Shown: positions 15,211 to 24,581, counted from the stretch's first letter. The stretch: 64,000 bases of DNA from an uncultured Sphingomonas sp. (GCF_934560975.1 NZ_CAKTFO010000017.1:8093-72092), one strand, 5' to 3'. Notes: generated from the sequence alone by a model not told the origin. Translations and numbers: made by a program.

Positions 15211-17346
15211 ATGCCCGCCCGCCCCAAATCCCCCAAATCCGCCCCGCCGCCTTCCGGCCGCGCCCGTCATATCGGCCGCGTGATCGTGAAGACGGCCCTG
15301 TTCGGCCTGATCGCCGGCATCGCCGCTCTGGTGATCGCCGTGCTGGTCACGATGGCGTCGCTGCCATCCTATTCCGAACTGACGCAGAAACCCAATGGCC
15401 AGACGGTGCGCGTCCACGCCGCCGACGGGACGTTGCTGGTGTCCCTGGGGCCGAGCTACGGTGAATGGATCCCGCACGATCGCCTTCCGGCAGTGATGCG
15501 CGATGCAATCGTCGCGGTCGAGGATCGGCGCTATTACAGCCATTTCGGGGTCGATCCGATCGGTGTCGCCCGCTCCGCCTACCTGATCTACGAGCGGCAG
15601 GGGCAAGGCCGGCGTTGGCAGGGTGCGTCGACGATCACGCAGCAGATCGTCCGCAACATCTTCCTGACCAACGCCTACAGCTTCGGCCGCAAGGTCCGCG
15701 AATCCGTGCTGGCACTGGCGATGGAGCGCAAATTCTCCAAGGACCAGATCCTGGAGCTGTACCTCAACCGCGTCTATTTCGGCGGCGGTGCCTATGGCGT
15801 GGACGCGGCCAGCCGCAAATTCTTCGGCCATTCCGGCACCCGGCTCAACCTGGCGGAGGCGGCGATCATCGCCGGCCTGGTCAAGGCGCCATCGCATTAC
15901 TCGCCGTCGGCCGATCCCGAGGCGGCGGTGGACCGCGCCAAGGTCGTGCTGGAGGTGATGCAGGATGCGGATGCGATCACCCCGGCGGAGGCGCGCGCCG
16001 CCCGGCTCGACCGGGTCCGCTTCGTGCCGGAGCCGAAGCAGAACAGCGTCCGTTATTTCACCGACTGGGCGCTGGGACAGCTCGACTCGCTGGTGGACGA
16101 ACAGTCCGCGCCGCTCGACATCTGGACCACGCTCGACCTGCGGATGCAGCGCGCGGCGGACCAGGCAATCCGCCAGAATACGCCCGCCAACCTCCAAGGT
16201 GCGTTAGTGTCGCTGGAGAATGACGGCGCGGTGCGCGCGATGGTGGGCGGGACCGATTACGTCACCTCCATCTACAATCGCGCGACGCAGGCGCAGCGGC
16301 AGCCGGGATCCGCATTCAAGCTGTTCGTCTATCTCGCCGCGCTGGAGGCCGGGGTGAAGCCCGGCGATCCGGTGGTGGACGAGCCGATCACCATCGACGG
16401 CTGGAGCCCGCGCAACAGCTCGCGCCGTTTCCTGGGCCAGATCGACATCCGCAACGCCTTTGCCCTGTCCATCAATACGGTCGCGGCGCAGATGGGGCAG
16501 AAGGTCGGCTTCGACACGGTTGCCGACATGGCGCACCGGCTGGGCATCTCGACCCGGCTCAACACCCATCCTTCCATGGTGCTCGGCACCTCCGACGTGC
16601 GGCTGATCGACATGACGCGCGCCTTTGCGGTCATCTCCAACGGCGGCAATGCGGTGACGCCCTACGGCATCCTGCGCGTCAGCACGACCGACGGCACCAT
16701 CCTGTACCAGCATGAGGCGCAGTCGCCGCGGGTGCTGGTCGCGCCCTTTGTGGCGGCGGGCATGACCGACCTGTTGCAGACCGCCGTCAATACCGGCACC
16801 GCGCGCGCGGCGCAGATCGGTCGGCCGGTGGCGGGCAAGACCGGCACCACGTCGTCCAACAAGGATGGCTGGTTCCTGGGCTTCTCCTCCGGCCTGACCA
16901 CCGGGGTGTGGATGGGCCGCGACGATGCCAAGGCGATTCCGGGCTTGCAGGGCGGGCGCAATCCCGCCCAGGCATTCGCATCCTTCATGCAGACCGCGCT
17001 CCGCACCCGGCCGGCGCAGCAGTTCGACACGGAAGTGACCCTGCCGGAGTGGCAGTTGGAGCCGGACGAGGAGGCCTATTACGGCGATCCCGACCAGCAA
17101 TTCGGCTCCGACGAGGAGGGCGTGACGCCACCGCCCGAGGGCCAGCCCGCGCCTGGCGATGGGGATGACACGGTAACATTGCCCTATGAGGACGATACGG
17201 CCGGAACTCCGCCGCCGCCTCCGCCCGCCCGCCGCGCACCCGCGCCCGATCGCGTCCCGTCCGGTGACCAGCAACGGCCGCCGCAGATCGACCAAAGGTG
17301 GCTGGAAGGGGTCTTGCGGGACCAGCAGCAGCGCCCGCCGCGCTGA
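15211..17346 (+). CDS. Class A penicillin-binding protein (PBP1A-type glycosyltransferase/transpeptidase)
   Basis: 711 residues. A short basic cytoplasmic end and one membrane helix (about 27-50) precede the glycosyltransferase domain, with catalytic Glu104 in VAVEDRRYYSHFGVD and QGASTITQQIVRN. The transpeptidase domain has SxxK at Ser367 (PGSAFK), SIN at 420-422 and KTG at 543-545, so both activities look intact. It polymerises and cross-links peptidoglycan in the periplasm. The C-terminal 90 residues are acidic and then very proline-rich with a Gln-rich end, a low-complexity tail that may bind partners. Confidence 0.92.
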   Translation: MPARPKSPKSAPPPSGRARHIGRVIVKTALFGLIAGIAALVIAVLVTMASLPSYSELTQKPNGQTVRVHAADGTLLVSLGPSYGEWIPHDRLPAVMRDAIVAVEDRRYYSHFGVDPIGVARSAYLIYERQGQGRRWQGASTITQQIVRNIFLTNAYSFGRKVRESVLALAMERKFSKDQILELYLNRVYFGGGAYGVDAASRKFFGHSGTRLNLAEAAIIAGLVKAPSHYSPSADPEAAVDRAKVVLEVMQDADAITPAEARAARLDRVRFVPEPKQNSVRYFTDWALGQLDSLVDEQSAPLDIWTTLDLRMQRAADQAIRQNTPANLQGALVSLENDGAVRAMVGGTDYVTSIYNRATQAQRQPGSAFKLFVYLAALEAGVKPGDPVVDEPITIDGWSPRNSSRRFLGQIDIRNAFALSINTVAAQMGQKVGFDTVADMAHRLGISTRLNTHPSMVLGTSDVRLIDMTRAFAVISNGGNAVTPYGILRVSTTDGTILYQHEAQSPRVLVAPFVAAGMTDLLQTAVNTGTARAAQIGRPVAGKTGTTSSNKDGWFLGFSSGLTTGVWMGRDDAKAIPGLQGGRNPAQAFASFMQTALRTRPAQQFDTEVTLPEWQLEPDEEAYYGDPDQQFGSDEEGVTPPPEGQPAPGDGDDTVTLPYEDDTAGTPPPPPPARRAPAPDRVPSGDQQRPPQIDQRWLEGVLRDQQQRPPR

Positions 17347-17383
17347 TCGGCGGCACGCGCGTCATGCCTGCCGCCGGGATCGT

Positions 17384-18109
17384 TCAGTCCGTTCGGCCGA
17401 TCGCATGAAGCCCGGCGCCCCGGGTGCGTAACCAGGTGCGTTCCGCCCGCGGATCGCGGCCGAGCAGGGCCTCCACCGCGGCGTGAAAGGCCGGGCTGTG
17501 GTCCATGTGGAGGCGATGCCCCACCTCGTGCGCGACGGTCGCCTCCAGTACCGCCGGCGGCGCCAGGATCAGCCGCCAGCTATAGGCGATGTCGCCTCCG
17601 CTGGAACAGCTGCCCCAGCGGCTGCGCGGATCGCCGATGCGCACCCGCCCCACGGTCACCCCGGCCTTGCCGGCAAAGCGGCGCGTTTCCGCCTCCAGTA
17701 CGATCCGCGCCTGCTCGCGCAGCCAGCGCAGCACGCGGGCACCGACCATCTCGGCGGGGCCGCCGACCAGCAGTTGATCGCCGCTGACGCGCACCGCCCG
17801 CGCTCCCCCCGCAACCCGGATGGTCAGCATTTCGCCGCGAAACGGCAGGGTCGTGCCATCGCCCAGCGGCCGGGGTGCCGCTGTCTTGGCCAAGGCTGCC
17901 TCGATCCACGGGCGCTGGCTTTCGGCCCAGTCGAGCGCCGGCTGGAGCGCGGCGCGGCGCGGCAGGGTCAGGCTGATCCGGCCATCGCGCGGGTCCACCG
18001 CCAGCCGCATCCGCCGCGCGGTGGCGGAGCGGCGGACGATCAGCGGCCGGGTGCGGCCCCCGGCCGTGAACGACCGGTCAGAGCTCCCGGTCAACGATGT
18101 GATACTCAA
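17384..18109 (-). CDS. YgjP/SprT-like zinc metallopeptidase (DUF45)
   Basis: 241 residues. HEVGH at 194-198 with a further His in MDHSPAFH gives the metal site; SRWGSCSSGGDIAYSWRL is the typical block before it in the YgjP family. The likely start is TTG at 18109, overlapping the end of the YcgN gene by 32 bases; an in-frame TTG at 18094 is as good, and there is no ATG before residue 34. The cellular substrate is unknown in the family. It is the last gene of the SCO-YcgN-YgjP operon. Confidence 0.85.
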   Translation of the reverse strand: MSITSLTGSSDRSFTAGGRTRPLIVRRSATARRMRLAVDPRDGRISLTLPRRAALQPALDWAESQRPWIEAALAKTAAPRPLGDGTTLPFRGEMLTIRVAGGARAVRVSGDQLLVGGPAEMVGARVLRWLREQARIVLEAETRRFAGKAGVTVGRVRIGDPRSRWGSCSSGGDIAYSWRLILAPPAVLEATVAHEVGHRLHMDHSPAFHAAVEALLGRDPRAERTWLRTRGAGLHAIGRTD

Positions 18110-18509
18110 GCTCGCCCGCCTCGTCCTCGGACACGGTCCAGCCGCGCGTCGACATGCCCGCCTGGTGGACCGTCTCGCGACTGCCGCTGACCAGATAATG
18201 CCAGTCGGGCAGGGGCTTGCCGTCCGCCACCAGCCGATAGGCGCAGGTCGACGGCAGCCACTCCAGCTCCTCCAGCTTGGCCGGGGTCAGGCGGACACAA
18301 TCGGGGACGAAGCGTTTGCGGTTCTTGTAGTCGCGGCACAGCCCGTTCTTGCGGTCCAGCAGGCGGCAGGCGACGTTGGTGGGGTAGATCGCCCCGGTCT
18401 CCTCATCCTCCAATTTGTGGAGGCAGCACTTGCCGCAGCCGTCACACAGCGACTCCCATTCGTCGCGCGACAGCTGATCGATCGGCTTGTTTTCCCAAAA
18501 TCGATTCAT
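18078..18509 (-). CDS. YcgN family cysteine-cluster protein (UPF0260)
   Basis: 143 residues from ATG 18509, which overlaps the SCO stop as ATGA. The Cys pattern CDGCGKCCLHK, then ACRLLD, LCRDY, DCVRL and STCAYR matches YcgN-type proteins, whose cysteines resemble metal- or Fe-S-binding clusters of the CxxCxxCC family. Function is unknown. A GTG nine bases upstream is an alternative start. Confidence 0.88.
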   Translation of the reverse strand: MNRFWENKPIDQLSRDEWESLCDGCGKCCLHKLEDEETGAIYPTNVACRLLDRKNGLCRDYKNRKRFVPDCVRLTPAKLEELEWLPSTCAYRLVADGKPLPDWHYLVSGSRETVHQAGMSTRGWTVSEDEAGELEYHIVDREL

Positions 18510-19102
18510 CGCATCCACGTCCGCAATTCCGCCACCACATGATCCGCATCCGCATCGACCGGCAGCAGCGCGATCGGCTTCCCATCGGGGCCGAACAGGA
18601 TAGCGATGCGGGGATGGTCGACCAGATAGCCGCTCGTGCCCGGTGCCGGCGGATGCTTGCGATAGGCGATGGCGTAGCGCTTGGCGACATCGGCAATATC
18701 CGCCTCGCTGCCGGTCAGGCCGATGAAGCGCGGGTGGAACGCCGCAACAAAGGTCTTCACTACCGCCGGCGTGTCGCGCGACGGATCGACGGACACGAAG
18801 ATCGGCTGCACCTTTGCCGCCAGCGCGGGATCATCCCTGTCCAGCAAACGCATCGCCTTGCCCAACACCTGCATGTCGGCGGGGCAGGCATCCGGGCAGG
18901 AGGTGTAGCCGAAATAGAACAGGGCATAGCGGCCCAACAGCCGCCTGCTGTCGAACCTGTGCCCGTTCTGGTCGGTCAGCACGAACGGCCCGCCCATCGC
19001 TGCGCCGGCCAGAGGCGGCTGCGGCGCGGTCCGCCCGCTGCATCCGGCTGTCGCCGCGATCAGGCACAGCAAGGTGGCAAGGGTGCCGATGGCTTTGTTC
19101 AT
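18506..19102 (-). CDS. SCO1/SenC family lipoprotein (copper chaperone-like)
   Basis: 198 residues. A signal peptide with lipobox ending ATAGC puts the lipidated Cys at 21. The thioredoxin-like domain carries CPDAC (Cys69, Cys73) and the distal His163 in LVDHP, the three copper ligands of SCO proteins that load CuA of cytochrome oxidase. VQPIFVSVDPSRDTP is the usual central block. No cytochrome oxidase genes are near, so a general copper or thiol role is also possible. Confidence 0.9.
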   Translation of the reverse strand: MNKAIGTLATLLCLIAATAGCSGRTAPQPPLAGAAMGGPFVLTDQNGHRFDSRRLLGRYALFYFGYTSCPDACPADMQVLGKAMRLLDRDDPALAAKVQPIFVSVDPSRDTPAVVKTFVAAFHPRFIGLTGSEADIADVAKRYAIAYRKHPPAPGTSGYLVDHPRIAILFGPDGKPIALLPVDADADHVVAELRTWMR

Positions 19103-19180
19103 GGTGCGCTTAACGATGCCTTGCTAAGGGAGCGTTCGACCAGCCGCGTTCGGCCGCGTCCACCTTCGAGGGAGCAGCAT

Positions 19181-19789
19181 ATGGGCGTGAATGGCCGCAT
19201 TTCCAAGCTTTTGGCCGTGGCGCTCGCGTTGGCGCCGGTGATGCCGGCCGTGGCGCAATTCTCCGACGGCTACAATTTCATCAAGGCCGTGCGTGATGGC
19301 GACGGTGCCAAGACGATGGAATATCTCAACAAGCCCGGCAATCCCGCCATCAACGCGCGCGATCCCAGCACAGGTGAGGGCGTGCTGCACATCGTCGCCA
19401 AGCGGCACGACCAGACTTGGCTCAACTTCATGCTGTCCAAGGGCGCCGATCCGAATGCGCGCGATCGCGACGGCAACACGCCGCTGATGGCCGCGACGCA
19501 GCTGGGTGACGGCGATGCCGTCCGGGTGCTGCTGGAAAATGCCGCCAAGCCCAATATTGCCAATTCGCGCGGTGAGACGCCGCTGATCGCTGCCGTCCAG
19601 CAGCGCAACTACCCGATCATGCGCCTGTTGATGTCGGCCGGCGCCAATCCCGAACTTGCCGACACGATCGCAGGCAAGAGTGCGCGCGATTATGCCAGCG
19701 AAGATCGGCGAGGCGGTGCCGCAACCCTGCGCATCATGGACGAAGCAAAGGCCACACCGAAGAAGGCCGTGGCCGGTCCGGTTCGCTGA
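19181..19789 (+). CDS. Secreted ankyrin-repeat protein
   Basis: 202 residues; ATG 19181 follows GAGGGAGC. A signal peptide of about 26 residues ends PAVAQ. Four ankyrin-type repeats follow, with GADPNARDRDGNTPLMAA, the block beginning KPNIANSRGETPLI, and GANPELADTIAGKSA. It is predicted to be a periplasmic protein-binding scaffold. Divergent from the SCO gene; no partner is evident. Confidence 0.85.
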   Translation: MGVNGRISKLLAVALALAPVMPAVAQFSDGYNFIKAVRDGDGAKTMEYLNKPGNPAINARDPSTGEGVLHIVAKRHDQTWLNFMLSKGADPNARDRDGNTPLMAATQLGDGDAVRVLLENAAKPNIANSRGETPLIAAVQQRNYPIMRLLMSAGANPELADTIAGKSARDYASEDRRGGAATLRIMDEAKATPKKAVAGPVR

Positions 19790-19807
19790 AGCCCGCGCGC
19801 CGCTGGA

Positions 19808-20290
19808 TCAGTCGAGCCCGGACAGGCCCGGATCGAGCCCGACCAGCAGGCGCCGGGCAGCACGCCGGGCGAAGCGCAGCGTCTCCGTCTTGCGGCGGGC
19901 GGGCGCCAGCGGCCGGTGGGCGGGGGCACGCAGCACCTCCGCATCATAGCGGTCCGCCACGATCAGCCCGCAAATGTCGGGACGGAAATGCGCCTCCTCG
20001 AACGGCTCCAGCGCGAAGCCGGTCGGCACGGCCCAGCAGAAGCGGTCGCAATAATCCAGATAGTCCGGCCACTTGGCATCGCCCCGCAGGTCGGCGCGCG
20101 AACATTTGATCTCGATGATGGTGATCAGCCCCTTGGGGTCGATCGCCATCAGGTCCGCGCGGCGATTATTGCCGAGCGGAACCTCGCACATCGCCACCAG
20201 GTCCTGCCGCCACAACAACCGGGCGACGCCGCGCGCCACATCGCTGGCGACCAGCGGCGCATCTTGGAAGCATGAGGGCAGGCTCGCCAT
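19808..20290 (-). CDS. mmcB: MmcB family DNA repair protein
   Basis: 160 residues. The sequence has a PD-(D/E)xK-like core: CEVPLGNNRRADLMAID, then ITIIEIKCSRADLRGD, with Asp, Glu-Ile-Lys and the helix expected of a nuclease-type fold. MmcB of Caulobacter is linked to mitomycin C tolerance and SOS control. No LexA box was recognised upstream. The role in other alphaproteobacteria is taken from the family. Confidence 0.8.
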   Translation of the reverse strand: MASLPSCFQDAPLVASDVARGVARLLWRQDLVAMCEVPLGNNRRADLMAIDPKGLITIIEIKCSRADLRGDAKWPDYLDYCDRFCWAVPTGFALEPFEEAHFRPDICGLIVADRYDAEVLRAPAHRPLAPARRKTETLRFARRAARRLLVGLDPGLSGLD

Positions 20291-20347
20291 GATTCGGGTT
20301 GATAGAACGATTCGGGAACGTCCGAAAGCCCGTGACGGACCTGCAGC

Positions 20348-20674
20348 TCAGCCGCTGACCTCCTCCACCAAGACTTGGGCGTTGGCGACATCCAGTTCGA
20401 CCACCCACAGATCCGGGTCGCTTCGCCGCCGACGTTGCAAATAGCCGCCGCGCTCCTCGGCATCGTCTGGCCCGGTCGGAGCCCAAACATACCGGCCCTC
20501 CCGATCCAGCCGGCGTTCGAGCAGAGCGCCCGCCACGCCGCGCTCGGCAAGTTGGATCAGCACCGTGCCCGCAGTCGCATCGCCGCGCCCCAGCACCATG
20601 GCATGGCCGCCGGCCGCCTCCGTACGGCGGATCAGCGCCGCCACCAGTATCCCGGCGGCCAGCCGCGGCGCCAT
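20348..20674 (-). CDS. DUF1491 family protein
   Basis: 108 residues from ATG 20674, one base after the ptsN stop, so co-transcribed with it. The N-terminus MAPRLAAGILVAALIRRTE and the block GHAMVLGRGDATAGTVLIQ are typical of this small alphaproteobacterial family. Its function is not known. Conserved linkage with ptsN and the ribosome hibernation factor suggests a stress or nitrogen-regulation setting, which is inference. Confidence 0.8.
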   Translation of the reverse strand: MAPRLAAGILVAALIRRTEAAGGHAMVLGRGDATAGTVLIQLAERGVAGALLERRLDREGRYVWAPTGPDDAEERGGYLQRRRRSDPDLWVVELDVANAQVLVEEVSG

Positions 20675-20675
20675 G

Positions 20676-21143
20676 TCAGGCGGCGTCGCGTGTCTCGGGA
20701 TGGGCGAACAAGGCGAAGAGGGCATCGGTCGAACCCGCCCCCCGCAGCTTCGCCACGAACGTCCGCTCGCGCATCCGGCGGCTGACCCGCGCCAGCGCCT
20801 TCAGATGTTCGACCCCTGCATCGGGCGGCGAGAGCAGCAGGAATACCAGGTCGACCGGCATGGCGTCGATCGCCTGGAAGTCGACCGGTTCGTCCAGACG
20901 GGCGAACAGGCCGACGACCCGGGTCAATCCTTCGATCTTGCCATGGGGGACGGCGACCCCGCCGCCGAAACCGGTGGAGCCGAGCCGCTCGCGTTCGAGC
21001 AGCCGTTCCAGGATCAGCTTCTGGTCAACCCCGGTCAGCCTGGCCGCGTGGGCGGACAGCTGCTGGAACAGGGTTTTCTTGTTGGGCGCGACGATGCCGG
21101 TCAGCACCGCCTCCGCCCCCAACAGGTCGGAAAGGTCGTCCAT
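20676..21143 (-). CDS. ptsN: PTS IIA-Ntr protein (nitrogen regulatory)
   Basis: 155 residues of EIIA-Ntr type. The phospho-accepting His is in GVAVPHGKIEGL, and LLLSPPDAGVEHLKALA is the conserved block after it. In the phosphorelay EI-Ntr/NPr/EIIA-Ntr it regulates potassium transport, nitrogen and stress functions by protein contacts; KdpD is a known partner in enterics and rhizobia, and a kdp operon lies in this window. Directly downstream of hpf. Confidence 0.93.
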   Translation of the reverse strand: MDDLSDLLGAEAVLTGIVAPNKKTLFQQLSAHAARLTGVDQKLILERLLERERLGSTGFGGGVAVPHGKIEGLTRVVGLFARLDEPVDFQAIDAMPVDLVFLLLSPPDAGVEHLKALARVSRRMRERTFVAKLRGAGSTDALFALFAHPETRDAA

Positions 21144-21183
21144 CTACACGGATATCCAAAAAGGCCTTGGCTGTGCCCACCCG

Positions 21184-21756
21184 TCAGGCGGCGCGCTGCG
21201 GCTCCACCCAGCCGATCGTGCCGTCGCCGCGACGATACACCATGTTGAAGGCGCCCGTCCCGCTATTCTTGAACAGCAGCGCATTGGTGTTGCGCAGGTC
21301 GAGCATCATCACCGCGTCGGACACGCTCGCCTCCGGCACGTCCACGCGGGTCTCGGCGATCACCGGCGGATGATCACCCTCGGCCTCCTCCTCCTCCGGC
21401 GGGGATTGGAAGACGGTGTAGCCGGCGCTGGCCTCGACATCGGCAGCCGCGGGGCCACCATGGCGGCTCTTCAGCCGGCGCATGTAGCGGCGCAGCTGGG
21501 TTTCGATGCGGTCAGCCGCCTGGTCGAACGCGGGATGCGCCTCACCGCCCTGGCCCGAGCCCTTCAGGATCACGCCCTGCATCACATGGGCGACGATGTC
21601 GCAGGAGAAGCTGCCATGGGGAGCCTGGCCAAAGGTGACGTGCGCCGAGATGCTGCGCGAGAAATATTTCTCCGCCAGCGCCTGCATCCGTTCATCGACG
21701 TGGGTACGCAGCGCATCGCCCGTATCGACCTGATGACCTGAAACCCGAATATCCAT
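21184..21756 (-). CDS. hpf: Ribosome hibernation promoting factor, long form
   Basis: 190 residues from the second of two adjacent ATG codons, which has the better distance from AAGGAG. The N-terminal beta-alpha domain (MDIRVSGHQVDTGDALRTHV onward) binds the 30S decoding region; after an acidic linker (about 115-135) the C-terminal domain (SVSDAVMMLDLRNTNALLF to GWVEPQ) mediates ribosome dimerisation. The two-domain build is that of long HPF, which alone makes 100S particles. It heads the hpf-ptsN-DUF1491 operon. Confidence 0.92.
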   Translation of the reverse strand: MDIRVSGHQVDTGDALRTHVDERMQALAEKYFSRSISAHVTFGQAPHGSFSCDIVAHVMQGVILKGSGQGGEAHPAFDQAADRIETQLRRYMRRLKSRHGGPAAADVEASAGYTVFQSPPEEEEAEGDHPPVIAETRVDVPEASVSDAVMMLDLRNTNALLFKNSGTGAFNMVYRRGDGTIGWVEPQRAA

Positions 21757-21819
21757 CATGTTCTCCTTCCCCGACGCCGGGACCCGGCGATCGCCGTCCC
21801 CGCGTCACGTACCTGACCT

Positions 21820-22524
21820 TCAAACCGCGGCGGGCAGCTTTGCCCACAACGGATCCGTCAGCTTCTGGATAAACGCGGCATGGCGCGCGAGTTCCTCCGC
21901 ATTCGCCGCATGGGCACGCGGCGGGCGCGAAATCCGGGCCGCCGGTGCGCGGACGATCGTTTCGACACGCGTCATCGCAAGATCCGCATCGTCCGACAGC
22001 ATGAGGCCGATCTGCCGCCCGCCGCACAGTTCGACATAGACCTGGGACAGCAGTTCGGCGTCCAGCAGCGCGCCATGCTTGATCCGCTGGCTGCGATCGA
22101 CGCCATAGCGGCTGCACAGCGCGTCCAGCGAATGCTTGGATCCCGGATGGCGGGTGCGCGCCATCGCCAGCGTATCCACCATGCGCGTCATCAGCAGCGG
22201 CGGCCGCCCGCAATTTTCCAGTTCCCAGTTGAGGAAGGCGAAGTCGAACGTGGCATTATGCGCCACCATCGGGCTGTCGGCGACGAACTCCAGCAGGTCA
22301 TCCACCACCGCATGGAAGCAGGGCTTGTCCGACAGGAAGATGGCGGACAGGCCATGCACCTGCTCCGCCTCGCTCGGCATGGACCGTTCGGGATTGATAT
22401 AAGCGTGGAACGAGCGTCCCGTTTCGCAGCGGTTGACGATCTCCACGCACCCGATCTCGACCAGGCGATGGCCCTCGTGCGGGCTGAGGCCGGTGGTTTC
22501 CGTGTCGAAGACGATTTCGCGCAT
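21820..22524 (-). CDS. dnaQ: DNA polymerase III epsilon subunit (proofreading 3'-5' exonuclease)
   Basis: 234 residues from ATG 22524. Exo I is FDTETTGLS (Asp7, Glu9), Exo II is VAHNATFDFAFLNWE, and Exo III epsilon has the His and Asp in IKHGALLDAELL. The C-terminal tail supplies the polymerase alpha contact. It follows coaE with a seven-base gap, at the end of the maf-aroE-coaE-dnaQ operon near the origin. Confidence 0.95.
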   Translation of the reverse strand: MREIVFDTETTGLSPHEGHRLVEIGCVEIVNRCETGRSFHAYINPERSMPSEAEQVHGLSAIFLSDKPCFHAVVDDLLEFVADSPMVAHNATFDFAFLNWELENCGRPPLLMTRMVDTLAMARTRHPGSKHSLDALCSRYGVDRSQRIKHGALLDAELLSQVYVELCGGRQIGLMLSDDADLAMTRVETIVRAPAARISRPPRAHAANAEELARHAAFIQKLTDPLWAKLPAAV

Positions 22525-22531
22525 GGCGCAT

Positions 22532-23128
22532 TTATCTCTTCGCGCGGCCCCTGAGGCAAGCCGCGATCCGGCGGACCGAGGCCCGTGTTGCGGCAAGCGA
22601 CCCGGCGGTGGACACCACCATGTCGGCGCGGCGGCGCTTTTCGGTATCGGGCATCTGCAGCGCACGGATGCGGCGCAATCTGGCGCAGTTCATGCCCGGC
22701 CGTGCCAGCACCCGCCGGCGCTGCTTCCATGCGGGCGCCGAAACGACCATGATCGTATCCACCTGCCGCCAGCCGCCTTTTTCCAGCAGCAGGGGTATGT
22801 CCAGCACCACCAGAGGACAGGCGCGATGACGTCGCAGAAAGGCGCGGCGTTCGCGGGCGACGGCGGGATGGATCAGCCGCTCCAACCGTGCCAGTGCCGC
22901 CTTGTCGCCCAACACCGCCTGGCTCAGCCGCCCGCGATCGACGCCAGCCGCGCCGGTCGTGCCCGGAAGCAGCGCCTCGATCGCGGTCAGCAGCGCGCCG
23001 CCCGGCCCTTGCAGGCGGTGCACCGCCGCGTCCGCGTCGAATACGGGCACGCCCAACCGCCGGAACATGGCTGATACGGTCGACTTGCCCATCCCGATCG
23101 AGCCGGTCAGGCCGATCACATGGCTCAT
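22532..23128 (-). CDS. coaE: Dephospho-CoA kinase
   Basis: 198 residues. The P-loop GLTGSIGMGKST opens the protein; FDADAAVHRL and VLDIPLLLEKG are the substrate and lid regions of CoaE. It performs the last step of coenzyme A synthesis in the cytosol. Its ATG overlaps the aroE stop (ATGA). The stretch RPGMNCARLRRIRALQMPD is somewhat shifted from the usual lid but keeps the arginines. Confidence 0.94.
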   Translation of the reverse strand: MSHVIGLTGSIGMGKSTVSAMFRRLGVPVFDADAAVHRLQGPGGALLTAIEALLPGTTGAAGVDRGRLSQAVLGDKAALARLERLIHPAVARERRAFLRRHRACPLVVLDIPLLLEKGGWRQVDTIMVVSAPAWKQRRRVLARPGMNCARLRRIRALQMPDTEKRRRADMVVSTAGSLAATRASVRRIAACLRGRAKR

Positions 23129-23991
23129 GCGGTCAGCAACGCGCGCAGCACCGTCTCCTGATCCGGTCCGGTCGGCGGTTCCGCGCCAAAGAAGTGGCGG
23201 AAGGCGATGCGGCCCTGCCCGATCAGCATGTTGAGCCCGTCGATCGCCGGATGGCCGCGCCGCCGTGCCTCCCGCAGCAAAGGCGTTTCCAGCGGCGCAT
23301 AGACGGCATCATAGACGATGGCGCCCGGCGGCACGTTGGAAAAATCGATCTCCAGCGGCGGCTTGCCGGTCATGCCGAGCGAGGTGGCGTTGACCACCAC
23401 ATCCAGCCGATCGCCCGGCTCGCCCCAATCGAAGTCGAGCGGCCGTGCGAATGTGTCGAGTGTGGAGACATGGACATCGGCCCGATCGAAAGCGGCGGCC
23501 AGCGCCTCCGCCTTGGCCAAGTCGCGCCCGGCGATGACCAGGGTGAAGCCTTCGTTCCACAACGCATGGGCGACCGCCCGCGCCGCGCCGCCCGTGCCGA
23601 AGATGCGGGCGGTACGGAGCAGATGCCGTTGCGCCAGCCACGGCCGCATCGGTTCCAGAAAACCAGGCGCATCCGTATTGTGGCCGATCAGGACGCCACC
23701 TTCGTTCACCACCGTGTTGACCGCCCCGATCTCCGCCGCGACCGGATCGACCCGGTCGAGCAGGGGCATCACCGCCTGCTTGTGGGGAATGGTGACGTTG
23801 CAGCCGCGCCAGTTCGGGTCGGCGCGCCGTTCCCGCAGATAGCCGTCCAGTTCGCCGGCCGTCACCAACGTGCGCCGGTAATCGCCCGCCAGGTCCAGTG
23901 CCTCCAGCCAGGCACGGTGCATGACTGGCGACTTGGACTGGACGATGGGGTCGCCGATCACCTCGGCATAAGGCACGACCTCTGAGGTCAT
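23125..23991 (-). CDS. aroE: Shikimate dehydrogenase
   Basis: 288 residues from ATG 23991. GDPIVQSKSPVMHRAWL binds shikimate; CNVTIPHKQAVM carries the catalytic Lys; the NADP loop is IFGTGGAARAVAHAL and the NRT-like block reads VIAGRDLAKAE, followed by NATSLGM and GLNMLIGQG. The enzyme reduces 3-dehydroshikimate. ATGA overlaps on both sides show tight translational coupling with maf and coaE. Confidence 0.94.
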   Translation of the reverse strand: MTSEVVPYAEVIGDPIVQSKSPVMHRAWLEALDLAGDYRRTLVTAGELDGYLRERRADPNWRGCNVTIPHKQAVMPLLDRVDPVAAEIGAVNTVVNEGGVLIGHNTDAPGFLEPMRPWLAQRHLLRTARIFGTGGAARAVAHALWNEGFTLVIAGRDLAKAEALAAAFDRADVHVSTLDTFARPLDFDWGEPGDRLDVVVNATSLGMTGKPPLEIDFSNVPPGAIVYDAVYAPLETPLLREARRRGHPAIDGLNMLIGQGRIAFRHFFGAEPPTGPDQETVLRALLTA

Positions 23992-24581
23992 GCCAGCAAC
24001 TCGCCGCGCACCCGCAGCCAGTCGAGCAGGGCGAGCAAAGGCAGACCGAGGATCGTGAAGTGGCTGCCATCGATCCTGCTGAACAGCTGCACGCCCAATC
24101 CTTCCAATCGGCAGCCGCCGACGCAGCCGCTGATCTCCGGCCATTCCTGGTCGAGATAGGATTGCAGGAATGCGTCGGAAAAGGGCCGCATCGTCAGGGT
24201 CGCGGTGTCGACATGGCGCCAGATCGGCATACCATTCTGCGCCACGACCGCGCCGCTGTGCAGATGATGGGTGGTACCAGCCAGCCCGCGCAGTTGCCGC
24301 TCCGCCTCTTCCCGCGTGCCCGGCTTGTCGAGAACGATGTTGTCGGCCGTGACCACGGTCGAATCGCTGCCGAGCACAAGAGCGCCCGGATGCCGCTGCG
24401 ACACCTTGACGGCTTTCAGTTCGGCCAGCGCATCGGCGATGTCGCGGCCCGACAGGCCCTGGGCCAGCATCGCCTGCTTGGCGGCATCCTCGTCCACGCC
24501 GGCGCCTTCGGCGGTGAAGGCCACGCCCGCCGCCTCCAGCATGGCGCGCCGCGCGATCGATTGGGACGCAAGGATCAGCAT
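23988..24581 (-). CDS. maf: Maf-like nucleotide pyrophosphatase
   Basis: 197 residues. ASQSIARRAMLEAAG is the Maf N-terminal motif, and VLGSDSTVV is the conserved Asp-bearing strand; the KVSQRHPGALVLGSDS and EISGCVGGCRLEG blocks follow the family. Maf proteins hydrolyse modified or canonical pyrimidine triphosphates and can arrest division. One-base overlap (TGATG) with the upstream regulator gene. Confidence 0.9.
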   Translation of the reverse strand: MLILASQSIARRAMLEAAGVAFTAEGAGVDEDAAKQAMLAQGLSGRDIADALAELKAVKVSQRHPGALVLGSDSTVVTADNIVLDKPGTREEAERQLRGLAGTTHHLHSGAVVAQNGMPIWRHVDTATLTMRPFSDAFLQSYLDQEWPEISGCVGGCRLEGLGVQLFSRIDGSHFTILGLPLLALLDWLRVRGELLA